Part shown: positions 33,305 through 41,949 of the stretch, piece after piece | Layout: each line of letters starts with the position of its first letter | Numbering within the stretch: position 1 is the first letter of the stretch | Origin: Cupriavidus taiwanensis | GTDB taxonomy: Bacteria; Pseudomonadota; Gammaproteobacteria; Burkholderiales; Burkholderiaceae | Assembly: GCF_900250115.1 (NCBI RefSeq) | Contig: NZ_LT984803.1 | Span: 1,054,001 to 1,118,000, forward strand | DNA: 64,000 bases | Reading direction: 5' to 3' | Notes under the pieces: model-generated | Seen by the model: the letters and a program-made list of their open reading frames with translations, nothing else | Databases searched by the model: none | What the model was told of the DNA's origin: nothing | Program-made: the position numbers and the translations under genes

Positions 33305-33417
33305 GATGGCTCCAGAATTCTTGTGAGGTCGTGAGTGTGTGGGAAAACAAAGGGGTATAAAAAAACCGCCAGGGTCGCTGGCGGTTTTTTTGTATTCGGG
33401 GCGCTGCTTACAGCCAT
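33298..33417 (-). CDS. Possible aroG leader peptide (39 aa)
   Basis: A short ORF preceded by a GA-rich tract (ATAGGGAGGG) that runs through the terminator hairpin and ends with TGA just inside aroG, overlapping its ATG by a few bases. The product begins MAVSSAPNTKKPP and includes FLYPFVF, a cluster of Phe/Tyr codons fitting control by aromatic amino acids. A caution: those codons lie in and after the T-tract, not upstream of the hairpin as in classical pheL-type attenuators, and TTT is expected by chance there. Real translation is unproven. Confidence 0.3.
   Translation of the reverse strand: MAVSSAPNTKKPPATLAVFLYPFVFPHTHDLTRILEPSC
33359..33391 (-). terminator. Attenuator-like terminator in the aroG leader
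   Basis: A-tract (7 A), CCGCCAG, loop of 5, CTGGCGG, T-tract (7 T): a strong, bidirectional-looking intrinsic terminator. On the minus strand it is 55 nt upstream of the aroG start. No minus-strand gene ends here and the plus-strand neighbour starts downstream, so the simplest reading is premature termination of the aroG message. Confidence 0.82.
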
Positions 33418-33816
33418 CCCTCCCTATCCGCCAGCGGTGTGAGATCGCCAAAAAAGTAAAAGTAAAACTTAGCGGACATGGCGGAAAAAGGCGTTGGCTT
33501 GGGTCAGCTTGAAACGATTTTCTTCGCGGGCGCTGGATTTATGCTGCACTGCGTGGCAGAAAGGCAGGAAATTGCGCGCCGCTTCGATAATTTTCGTTGC
33601 GCATCGGCTGCTGGCCGCGCGACGAAGCATCTTTATAGCGCCTTTTGCCAGGGTTGGCAAGTGTCGTCGCAGCCATGCAGTGCGCTGGCGCACCGATCGC
33701 ATCGGGTTTCCGGCATGGCCTCGCCAGCCTGTTTTCATGGCCCGCTTTTCGCGCTTTCCGCGGCATCGACGGTGGCTATATTGGAAGCGGGGAGCGGTGG
33801 TACGGGGAGGTGCATC
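33418..33816. other. 399-nt divergent intergenic region (aroG / methyltransferase)
   Basis: Less GC-rich than its surroundings. Open frames here are shadows without family signatures. On the plus strand TATATT at 33777-33782 is a good -10 candidate 35 nt before the methyltransferase start (weak -35 CTTTCC at 33754-33759). The aroG promoter should lie on the minus strand beyond 33417. I see nothing else I can support. Confidence 0.45.
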
Positions 33817-34872
33817 ATGAGCGTCGATGAAGCGAGGCTGAATGCCTTCATGGAGAAATTCGTCGGCGACATCGGCGCGGTGATGCATGCCGCGACCGTG
33901 GTCGTCGGCGATGAACTCGGCCTGTACAAGGCCCTGGCGGAAAAACCGATGACCGTCGCCATGCTGGCGGCCAAGACCCATACCGACGAGCGCTACCTGC
34001 GCGAATGGCTGTCGGCGCAGGCGGCCAGCGGCTACGTCGACTATGACGCCGACTCGGGGCAGTTCAGCCTGAACGAAGAGCAGGCCTATGCGCTGGCGCA
34101 GGAAGGCAGCCCGGCCTTTATCCCCGGCGCGTTCCAGATCGCCGTGGCGCAGTTCCGCGCGATTCCGAAGATGATCGACATCTTCCGCAATGGCCGCGGG
34201 CTGGGCTGGCACGAGCACGATCCCGCGCTGTTCCACGGCACCGAGCGCTTCTTCCGCCCCGGCTATGCGGCGCACCTGGTGCCGGATTGGATCCCGGCGC
34301 TGGACGGCATCGCGGCGCGGCTCAGGGCGGGCGCCATGGTGGCGGATGTGGGCTGCGGCCATGGCGCGTCGACCATCATCATGGCGCAGGCGTTTCCGGC
34401 GTCGCGCTTCGTCGGCTTCGACTACCACGAGCCTTCGGTGCGCCATGCGGCCGAGGCCGCGCGCCGCGCCGGCGTGGCCGAGCGCGTGCGCTTCGAGGTG
34501 GCCAGCGCCAAGGACTATGGCGGCACGGACTATGACCTGGTGGCGGTGTTCGACTGCCTGCACGATATGGGCGATCCTGTGGGCGCGGCGCGCCACGTGC
34601 GCGAGAGCCTGCGCGCCGACGGCGCCTGGATGATCGTCGAGCCCTTTGCCAATGATGCGCTCGAGCAGAACCTGAACCCGGTGGGCCGGGTGTTCTATTC
34701 CGCGTCGACCTTCATCTGCACGCCGGCGTCGCGCTCGCAGGAAGTCGGCCTGTGCCTGGGCGCGCAGGCGGGCGAGGCGCGCATGCGCGCGGTGGCGGAG
34801 CAGGCGGGCTTCGGCAGCTTCCGGCGCGCGGCGCAGACGCCGTTCAATCTGGTGTATGAAGTGCGGCCGTGA
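33817..34872 (+). CDS. Class I SAM-dependent methyltransferase with winged-helix N-terminus
   Basis: A 351-residue protein. Residues about 10-95 form a winged-helix dimerisation domain (ATVVVGDELGLYKALAEKPM, TDERYLREWLSAQAASGYV). The Rossmann-like SAM domain then has motif I VADVGCGHGAST near residue 183, the acidic loop FVGFDYHEPSV, and motif IV DLVAVFDCLHDMGDP. This two-domain form resembles O-methyltransferases and the rsam-type family found near unknown substrates. The ATG has an excellent GGGGAGG site. Its substrate is unknown and the neighbours give no clue. Confidence 0.85.
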   Translation: MSVDEARLNAFMEKFVGDIGAVMHAATVVVGDELGLYKALAEKPMTVAMLAAKTHTDERYLREWLSAQAASGYVDYDADSGQFSLNEEQAYALAQEGSPAFIPGAFQIAVAQFRAIPKMIDIFRNGRGLGWHEHDPALFHGTERFFRPGYAAHLVPDWIPALDGIAARLRAGAMVADVGCGHGASTIIMAQAFPASRFVGFDYHEPSVRHAAEAARRAGVAERVRFEVASAKDYGGTDYDLVAVFDCLHDMGDPVGAARHVRESLRADGAWMIVEPFANDALEQNLNPVGRVFYSASTFICTPASRSQEVGLCLGAQAGEARMRAVAEQAGFGSFRRAAQTPFNLVYEVRP

Positions 34873-34919
34873 GGAGTGTGGCCGGGAACTGCGGCCTCCG
34901 TGCTTGCCGCCTGGGTACT

Positions 34920-34944
34920 CCCTCTTCCCCATGAGGGGAGAGGG
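34920..34944. repeat. REP-like palindrome between methyltransferase and tldD
   Basis: CCCTCTTCCCC-ATGA-GGGGAGAGGG, a diverged member of the GC-rich palindrome family, with the TACTC flank also seen at the copies at 5121 and 10426. It lies between convergent genes. Confidence 0.65.
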
Positions 34945-35021
34945 CGAACACCTTGCCTGGGCCAGCTCGGGCGGCTTGGGAGCACCCGCAACCGCTGGCG
35001 TCGATCCGTGTGGTTGCCTGC

Positions 35022-36482
35022 TCAGGCCGTCCCGCCCACCGTCATGTTCTCGATGCGCAGCGTCGGCTGGCCCACGCCCACCGGCACGCTCTGGCCTTCC
35101 TTGCCGCACACGCCCACGCCGGAATCCAGCCGCATGTCGTTGCCGATCATGGTCACGTCCTTGAGCGATTCCGGGCCGTTGCCGACCAGGGTCGCGCCCT
35201 TGACCGGGTAGCTGATCTTGCCGTCCTCGATCATGTAGGCCTCGCTGGCCGAGAACACGAACTTGCCGTTGGTGATGTCGACCTGGCCGCCGCCGAAATT
35301 GACCGCATACAGGCCGCGCTTGACGCTGGCGATGATCTCCTGCGGATCCTTGTCGCCATTGAGCATGTAGGTGTTGGTCATGCGCGGCATCGGCAGCGCG
35401 GCATAGCTTTCGCGGCGCGCATTGCCGGTGACCGGCATCTTCATCAGGCGCGCGTTGAGCGTGTCCTGGATATAGCCGCGCAGGATGCCGTCCTCGATCA
35501 GCGTGGTGCACTGGGTCGGGTTGCCTTCATCGTCGAGGTTGAGCGAGCCGCGGCGGTTGGCCAGCGTGCCGTCGTCGACCACGGTCACGCCCCTGGCGGC
35601 GACACGTTCGCCCATGCGGCCGGCGAACGCCGACGAGCCCTTGCGGTTGAAGTCGCCCTCCAGCCCGTGGCCGACCGCCTCGTGCAGCAGCACGCCGGGC
35701 CAGCCGGGGCCCAGCACCACGGTCATCGCGCCGGCCGGGGCCGGGCGCGCATCCAGGTTGACCAGTGCCGACGACACCGCCTCGTCCACGTACTGCTGCA
35801 GCAGGTCATCGGTGAAGTAGCCGTAGGCATAGCGGCCGCCGCCGCCGGACGAGCCGATCTCGCGGCGCCCGCCCTGTTCGGCGATCACCGTGACCGAGAC
35901 CCGCACCAGCGGGCGCACGTCGGCGGCGATCACGCCGTCGCTGCGCGCCACCAGCACCACGTCGTACTCGCCGGCCAGGCCCGCCATCACCTGCACCACG
36001 CGCGGGTCCTTGGCGCGCGCCATGCGCTCGATGCGCTCCAGCAGCGCGACCTTTTCCGCCGCGCTCATCGAGTCGAGCGGGTCGTTGGGCGCGTACAGGT
36101 TGCGCCCGGCGTGCGTGGCCAACTCGCCGGCGACCTTGACGCGGCCGCTGCCGGCGCGGCCGATGGTGCGGGTGGCGGCTGCCGCCTGCGACAGCGCGGG
36201 CAGGCTGATTTCATCCGAGTAGGCGAAGGCGGTGCGGTCGCCCGAGACGGCGCGCACGCCCACGCCCTGGTCGATGCTGAAGCTGCCTGACTTGACGATG
36301 CCTTCTTCCAGGCTCCAGGCCTCGTTGCGGGTGTACTGGAAGTACAGGTCGGCGTAGTCGACCTTGTGCGTGAAGATATCGGCCAGCACGCGCTGGAGCC
36401 TGGCTTCGTCGAGGCCGTACGGCGCCAGCAGCAGTTGCTGCGCGGTGGCCAGGTTGCGGATTCCGAGATCGCCGGCGTTCAT
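35022..36482 (-). CDS. tldD: Metalloprotease TldD
   Basis: A 486-residue TldD. It pairs with TldE/PmbA to form a metalloprotease that trims unfolded peptides and RiPP precursors and degrades the CcdA antitoxin in E. coli. The zinc motif HExxxH is His267-Glu268...His272 ([13 protein letters not shown]), and a late conserved Cys lies in [10 protein letters not shown]. The ATG at 36482 has an AGGA site and matches the usual length (E. coli 481); upstream codons are unlike the family. It is third in the yhdP - nitrilase - tldD run on this strand, a conserved proteobacterial gene order. No pmbA is in the window. Confidence 0.95.
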   Translation of the reverse strand: MNAGDLGIRNLATAQQLLLAPYGLDEARLQRVLADIFTHKVDYADLYFQYTRNEAWSLEEGIVKSGSFSIDQGVGVRAVSGDRTAFAYSDEISLPALSQAAAATRTIGRAGSGRVKVAGELATHAGRNLYAPNDPLDSMSAAEKVALLERIERMARAKDPRVVQVMAGLAGEYDVVLVARSDGVIAADVRPLVRVSVTVIAEQGGRREIGSSGGGGRYAYGYFTDDLLQQYVDEAVSSALVNLDARPAPAGAMTVVLGPGWPGVLLHEAVGHGLEGDFNRKGSSAFAGRMGERVAARGVTVVDDGTLANRRGSLNLDDEGNPTQCTTLIEDGILRGYIQDTLNARLMKMPVTGNARRESYAALPMPRMTNTYMLNGDKDPQEIIASVKRGLYAVNFGGGQVDITNGKFVFSASEAYMIEDGKISYPVKGATLVGNGPESLKDVTMIGNDMRLDSGVGVCGKEGQSVPVGVGQPTLRIENMTVGGTA

Positions 36483-36578
36483 GAGAGGTCCTTTTTTTCC
36501 TTGGGCCGCGCGGGCTGGCCGGCGCGGCAAACAATCCTGTGGGCAAGGGCGCCATCGGCCCCCGCGCTTGCGTACATG

Positions 36579-37406
36579 CTACAGCACCCGGTGCCGCAGT
36601 GCCGGCAGGTTCTGCCGGACTTCCTCCAGCCGCGCCGGGTCGATCACGCCGCCGACCACGCCTTCGCCCTCGGGCAGCATCGCCAGCACTTCGCCCCACG
36701 GGTCGACCAGCATCGAATGGCCCCAGGTGCGCCGGCCGTTCTCGTGCTTGCCGCCCTGCGCCGCCGCCAGCACATAGCACTGGTTCTCGATGGCGCGGGC
36801 GCGCAGCAGGATTTCCCAGTGCGCCTGCCCGGTGGTGTAGGTGAAGGCGGCCGGCATCAGGATCAGGCTGGTGCCGCCGTCGGCGGCCAGGCCGCGGTAC
36901 AGCTCCGGGAAGCGCAGGTCATAGCACACCGACATCGCCACCCTGCCACAGGGCGCGTCGAAGCTGACGGGCGTGCGCCCGGCCAGGATGGTGCGCGATT
37001 CGTCATAGCTTTCGGTGCCGCGGGTAAAGCCGAACAGGTGGATCTTGTCGTAGCGCGCGATGCGCTCGCCGCGCGGGTCGAAGGCGAGGGAGGTGTTGTA
37101 CACGCGCTGCGGGTCGTCGCACCACATCGGCAGGGTGCCGCCCACCAGCCAGATGCCATGGCGGCGCGCCGCGTCGGCCAGGAACTGCTGCACCGGGCCG
37201 TCGCCGTCGTGCTCGCGCACGGCCACCTTGTCGGATTCGGCGCGCCCCATGATGCAGAAGTACTCGGGCAGCAGCACCAGCTCGGCGCCGCCGGCGGCGG
37301 CCTCGGCGATGCGCGCCTCGGCGCGCGCCAGGTTGGCGTCGAGCGAGGTGCCGGTCACGGTCTGGACCGCGGCAACGCGGAACGGGGCAGGGCTGGCTGG
37401 AGTCAT
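36579..37406 (-). CDS. Carbon-nitrogen hydrolase (Nit1/deaminated-glutathione-amidase-like)
   Basis: A 275-residue nitrilase-superfamily amidase with the full triad: Glu48 (LVLLPEYFC), Lys in ARYDKIHLFGF near residue 119, and Cys in SVCYDLRFPELYR near residue 158. The family branch matches Nit1/YafV-neighbouring enzymes that hydrolyse deaminated glutathione, a metabolite-repair step; the exact substrate is inferred. Stop and start distances (97 nt to tldD, 18 nt from yhdP) support cotranscription. Confidence 0.9.
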   Translation of the reverse strand: MTPASPAPFRVAAVQTVTGTSLDANLARAEARIAEAAAGGAELVLLPEYFCIMGRAESDKVAVREHDGDGPVQQFLADAARRHGIWLVGGTLPMWCDDPQRVYNTSLAFDPRGERIARYDKIHLFGFTRGTESYDESRTILAGRTPVSFDAPCGRVAMSVCYDLRFPELYRGLAADGGTSLILMPAAFTYTTGQAHWEILLRARAIENQCYVLAAAQGGKHENGRRTWGHSMLVDPWGEVLAMLPEGEGVVGGVIDPARLEEVRQNLPALRHRVL

Positions 37407-37423
37407 GGGGGCGGCATCTTCTT

Positions 37424-40400
37424 CTAGCGCGGGAAGGCCGGATCCGCGCGGTTCTGGAAGGTCGGGCCTTGCGCCTTATTGTCCTCCACTTTGCCGACCT
37501 GTGGGTTGGCCCAGCTGCCCGAGATGCGGTAGTGCTGGGTGAACATCTTGGAGAACTCGTCGGCGAACAGCAGTTGCGCGGCGAGCGTGCCTATGCCCAG
37601 CGCCGGGTTGATGAAGGCCGCCGCGATCGACGTGGTGGTGGCATTGATGCGCGGCACCACCGCCACGCGCAGGTCCTGGGTCTCGCGCAGCAAGTTGGCG
37701 GTGCCGCTCATGCTGGCGATGATCTGCGGGCTGCGCAGCTGGAAGTCCTGGATCATGCCGACGCCATTCTCGATGGTGCCGCTGCCGGTGATGCGGTCGA
37801 ACAGCAGCCCGCGCCCGGAGAGCGTGCGGAAGTCCAGCGTGGCAAAGCGCAGCAGGCCCTGCAGGCTGAGCACGCCGAGCAGGCGCGCCGCGCCCGGATC
37901 GACGCTGAGGATCTGGCCGTTCTCCAGGTCCAGCGACAGCTTGCCGGTCAGCGTCGGGTAGTCGATCGACAGCGGCGAGCCGCGCCACGCCACGCGGCCC
38001 TCGAGCTTGCCCTTGCCGTCGCTGAGCGTATGCGGCAGCCCCAGCCGCTCCAGCGTCGCGCCGGCGTCGCGCATGTCGATGGCGAAGGACAGCAGCGTGC
38101 GGCGCTCGGCGCTGGCGTCGGCGCGCAGGCGGCGCGGCACGCGCCAGCTGCCGTTGCCGGTCAGGGTGGCGCCGGGCTGCTCGATCTGCAGCTTGTCCAG
38201 GGTCCAGACCGGATCGGTGCCGCCCGCGCCGGTGTCGGTATGCGCCTTGACTTCGAGCTTGCCGAAGTCGTGGCCGCGCAGCATGAACTGGTCGGCGACC
38301 AGGTCGATCGCGGGCAAGGTGTCGATGCTGCTGGCCAGCGCATCGACCACGTTGTGCTCGTCGTTGGCGTCCGGCACGTTCAGGCGCGCCAGGCGCAAGC
38401 GCAGCGAACCGGCGGCAGCCGTCGCGCCCGGGCGCCATTGCAGCGCGCCGGCAATCTGGCGCGAGTCGACCCTGGCGTTCCAGCCGTCGGCCTCGCGACT
38501 GGCGTCGAGCACGACCTCGTCCAGCGTGCGGCCCATGCCGTGCAGCGCGCGCGCGCGCAGCGCGATCCGGTTGGGCAGCAATGGCGAGGGCGACTCGTCG
38601 GCCCCCGCGCCGTCAGCGCCACCGGCGAAGGCCGCGCGCCAGGCATCGATATCGAGCTGGTCGAAGGTGGCCGCGGCGCTGACGCCCGCCGCCGGCAGCG
38701 GCGCCGCCTGCTGCACGCCGATGCCGCCCGCCAGCACTTCGAAGCCGTTGCTGGCATTACCACCGCTGCCGCCGCCATCGCGGCGCAGCAGGAAGCGGGC
38801 ATTGAGCACATTGCCCAGCTGCAGCGCCAGTTCGTCGGTGCCGGCGCGCGCGGCATTGGCCGCAGGCGCGGCCGGGCGCAGTTCCACGCGCAGCGGCAAT
38901 GCGGGCGCGGCGGCCTTGGCCAGCGGCGCCGGCAGCTGCAGCGCCATGCCATTGAGCTCGGAGTTCAGCTGGACCTGCAACTGACGTTCGCGCACGCCGA
39001 TCACCGCGCTGTAGCCGGTGGCGCCTTCCAGCCGCGCCGCCAGCGGCGCCAGCGCGCTGCCCGCGGCGGCCTCGCGCAGCCCGGCGGCCGAGGCCTGGCC
39101 ATTCGCGCTTACGCGCGTGGCGCCGTCCGGCTGGGTGCCGCCGGCAAGGCGCAGCTCGCCGCCGAGAAAGCGCGCGCGAATGTTCTCCAGCCCGAAGCCA
39201 CGCTCGTTGAAGGTGATGACGCCGCTGGCATGGCCCAGCGGCGGCAGTTGCGGGCTGAGCACGACATCGTTGCCGGGAAAGCGGAAGCGGCCATCGACCC
39301 TGGCCGCGTCGGCGTGCTCCAGCGGCATCTCGAGCCCGAGCTTCAGCTCGCCGTTGCCGCTGGCCCTGGCCGCGTCGGCCACGTGCCCGGTCCACTCGCG
39401 CACCGGCGACGCGTTGATGTAGCGCACGAAGCCTTGCACCGGGCCGGTGGCGCTGCCGTCGATGGCGAGCTTGCCGCGCGGGCTGAGTTCGTCGATGCGG
39501 CCGCTGACGTCCTGCAGCGTGACGCCGGCAATGTCCTGCACGGTGGCGCGGCGCGCCAGGAAGGTCATGCCGCCGCGGTCGAACACCACGCGCCCGGCGA
39601 TGTCGGTGAACACCGGCCATGCCGATGCGCCGGGAGTGCCGTGCGCCGGCTCGTGGCTCGCCACATGCGGTGCGATCTGGTAGCTGACGTGTTCGATCGG
39701 CACTTCGACGCGGAACTCGCCCGCCTTCTGGTGCGGCGCCTGGAACGGGAAGTGCGCGAGATCGCCGCGCAGCACGAAGCTGACCCCGCTGGCCTCGCCG
39801 CCCGCGAGCGCGCCGGACAGGTAGTGGCGGGTGGTGGCGGGAATGCTCAGCGGCAGGTAGCGCGGCACCCGCGCCACGTTCGCGCGGGTCATCTCGCCGG
39901 CCAGGTCGGCGATGCCCGAGACCCCGTCGCCGCCCGCGCGCCAGGTGCCGCGCACCGAGCCGGCGGCGTCGGCATTGGCAAAGCGCACGCTGTCCAGCGT
40001 CACCGCGAGCTTGCCGTCGCGGTGCTGCCAGCGCACGTCGCCGCCGATCTGGTCGAACGCCAGGCGCGGGTCTTCGAACAGCCCCGGCAGCACCAGCGCC
40101 GCGTCGTTGCCTTCGAAGCGCGCCGAGCCCTGCTGCTCGTCCAGGGCGAAGGTGCCCGACAGGCGCGAGAAGCCCGGCGTGCCGAGGCGCGCATGCCCGG
40201 CGGCGTCGAGCGCCGGCACCGCCGGCTGGCCGTTGACCGAGACCTCGCGCAGCGTGCCCTGGATGCTGTAGTGGGGCTTGCCGCCGCCGCGCTCGAGCAT
40301 GCCGGTGCGCGCGCGGGTCCAGCTGAGGTTGAGGTTGTCGATGTGCCCTGCCGGCTGCAGCGCGCGCAACTGGCGCAGCACCGCGGTATCGATCGGCATC

Positions 40401-41767
40401 GAGGTGGCCAGGGCGCGCACCGTGTTCAGGTCCAGCGAGGGCGCCTTCAGCGAGAACTGGTTCAGGCTGCCGTCCTTGGCCCGGGCCCAGCCGATGGCGA
40501 CCTTGCGCATGCCTTCGCGCCAGCCGCCGTCGGCCACCGCGGGAGCGTTGCCGTGATCTGGCACCGCCGGCTGCTGGGGCTGCAGCGGCTGCCATAGCAG
40601 TGTGTCGACGGTGAGCAGGTTGCTGCCGTCGCGCTCGGTCCGGTGCAGCAGCAGGGCTTGCGCATTGGCCAGCCGCAGCGGCGCGGCGGCGCCGGCCAGC
40701 TGCAGGTCGACGCCGCTGGCGCGCAGCCGGGTCTGGCTGCGCACGATGCGCCCCTGGCGGAATTCGATGCTGCCGTCGGTGCTGAAGGTGCCGCTGGCGA
40801 CCCGCTCGAACATCGCCAGGTAGCGCTGCAGCACCGGCAACTGCAGCTGGCCGAGGTCCCAGGTGGCCTGGCCGGTCCAGTGGCGCCAGTTGCCGGCGCT
40901 GTGCAGGTAGTCGTCGCGGAAGGTCGAGCGCACCTCGAGCGGGCGCGGGCCCAGTGCCGGCGAGCGCGCTTCCAGGTCGAAGGTGTGGCGCGCGCCGTCG
41001 CGGCGGGTGTCGAGGCGGATCTCGCCGATGTCGAGCCGGGGCAGGCCCGCCTTCTCGTCGAGCCAGCGCAGCCTGCCGTCCGACAGCGCCACGCGCCCCT
41101 GCGACATCAGCCAGCCCAGGAAGCGGTCGTCGTCCTGCTGGCCGCCGGTGGCATCGACCACCATGCCGGCGACCAGCAGCCGGCCCTGCGGGGTGCGGCG
41201 CACCAGGATGTCGGTGCCGCTGGCGCTCAGGCTGACGAACTGCAGGTTCATGCTGATCAGCGAACGCCACGCCAGCTTGCCGTCGAGCGTGGCGGCCGAC
41301 AGCAGCGCGCGCTGCTGGCTGTCCACCACGCTCAGGCCGCGCGCACGGAAGGCGGGGTGCCAGCCGTCCCAATAGGTATCGAGCGAGCCGATCCTGACCT
41401 GGGCCGACAGCGCCTGCGAGCCGCGCTGTTCCAGCCACTCGCGCGCGGCGGAGGCCTGCGGCCACAGCACGAAGCGGATCAGCAGGCCCGCCGCCAGCGC
41501 CAGCACCGCCAGCACCAGCGCCAGGCGCACCAGCGCGCGCCCCAGGCCACGCCAGAACCGATGGCGCACGGCCGCCGCGGCCGCGCGCGCACCGGCGCGT
41601 GCCAGCGCCCCTGCGCCCGCCCACGTTGCGCTGCGGCGCGCGGCGTCAGCGGTGTCGATGCGAGGGGACACGGTGGGGGTGGCGGGCAGCGTGGTGGCGG
41701 CCTCGTGCCCGCCCGCGCCGCCAGTGGGGGGAGAACCGTCAGCGGGTTGTGGGGCGCGGCTGGACAT
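37424..41767 (-). CDS. yhdP: YhdP family protein (AsmA-like, DUF3971)
   Basis: A 1447-residue envelope protein (E. coli YhdP 1266). A roughly 70-residue Pro/Ala-rich cytoplasmic lead is followed by one transmembrane helix (LALVLAVLALAAGLLIRFVL). The long periplasmic part is built of repeating beta-groove AsmA/DUF3971 segments, ending in the conserved C-terminal AsmA-like domain with LLGVLSLQGLLRFATLDFR and INPALGIGTLAAQLLF. YhdP, TamB and YdbH bridge the inner and outer membranes and carry phospholipids outward. ATG 41767 is the likely start because the longer frame has no family match. It diverges from glnE. Confidence 0.93.
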   Translation of the reverse strand: MSSRAPQPADGSPPTGGAGGHEAATTLPATPTVSPRIDTADAARRSATWAGAGALARAGARAAAAAVRHRFWRGLGRALVRLALVLAVLALAAGLLIRFVLWPQASAAREWLEQRGSQALSAQVRIGSLDTYWDGWHPAFRARGLSVVDSQQRALLSAATLDGKLAWRSLISMNLQFVSLSASGTDILVRRTPQGRLLVAGMVVDATGGQQDDDRFLGWLMSQGRVALSDGRLRWLDEKAGLPRLDIGEIRLDTRRDGARHTFDLEARSPALGPRPLEVRSTFRDDYLHSAGNWRHWTGQATWDLGQLQLPVLQRYLAMFERVASGTFSTDGSIEFRQGRIVRSQTRLRASGVDLQLAGAAAPLRLANAQALLLHRTERDGSNLLTVDTLLWQPLQPQQPAVPDHGNAPAVADGGWREGMRKVAIGWARAKDGSLNQFSLKAPSLDLNTVRALATSMPIDTAVLRQLRALQPAGHIDNLNLSWTRARTGMLERGGGKPHYSIQGTLREVSVNGQPAVPALDAAGHARLGTPGFSRLSGTFALDEQQGSARFEGNDAALVLPGLFEDPRLAFDQIGGDVRWQHRDGKLAVTLDSVRFANADAAGSVRGTWRAGGDGVSGIADLAGEMTRANVARVPRYLPLSIPATTRHYLSGALAGGEASGVSFVLRGDLAHFPFQAPHQKAGEFRVEVPIEHVSYQIAPHVASHEPAHGTPGASAWPVFTDIAGRVVFDRGGMTFLARRATVQDIAGVTLQDVSGRIDELSPRGKLAIDGSATGPVQGFVRYINASPVREWTGHVADAARASGNGELKLGLEMPLEHADAARVDGRFRFPGNDVVLSPQLPPLGHASGVITFNERGFGLENIRARFLGGELRLAGGTQPDGATRVSANGQASAAGLREAAAGSALAPLAARLEGATGYSAVIGVRERQLQVQLNSELNGMALQLPAPLAKAAAPALPLRVELRPAAPAANAARAGTDELALQLGNVLNARFLLRRDGGGSGGNASNGFEVLAGGIGVQQAAPLPAAGVSAAATFDQLDIDAWRAAFAGGADGAGADESPSPLLPNRIALRARALHGMGRTLDEVVLDASREADGWNARVDSRQIAGALQWRPGATAAAGSLRLRLARLNVPDANDEHNVVDALASSIDTLPAIDLVADQFMLRGHDFGKLEVKAHTDTGAGGTDPVWTLDKLQIEQPGATLTGNGSWRVPRRLRADASAERRTLLSFAIDMRDAGATLERLGLPHTLSDGKGKLEGRVAWRGSPLSIDYPTLTGKLSLDLENGQILSVDPGAARLLGVLSLQGLLRFATLDFRTLSGRGLLFDRITGSGTIENGVGMIQDFQLRSPQIIASMSGTANLLRETQDLRVAVVPRINATTTSIAAAFINPALGIGTLAAQLLFADEFSKMFTQHYRISGSWANPQVGKVEDNKAQGPTFQNRADPAFPR

Positions 41768-41949
41768 GCGCAGATTATCCGACAATACTAGCCGCTCTCC
41801 AATCTGGTGCCCGGCCGGCTGAAACAACAATGCGCAAGCGGCGCGCACCGCAGCGGCGCTGGCGCGTCCGCGGCGCGAACGCCACGGCGCAGCAGCCAGG
41901 TACCGCTGGCCGCATCTTTCGCACCTTTGCTCGCATTTCAAATACTGGA

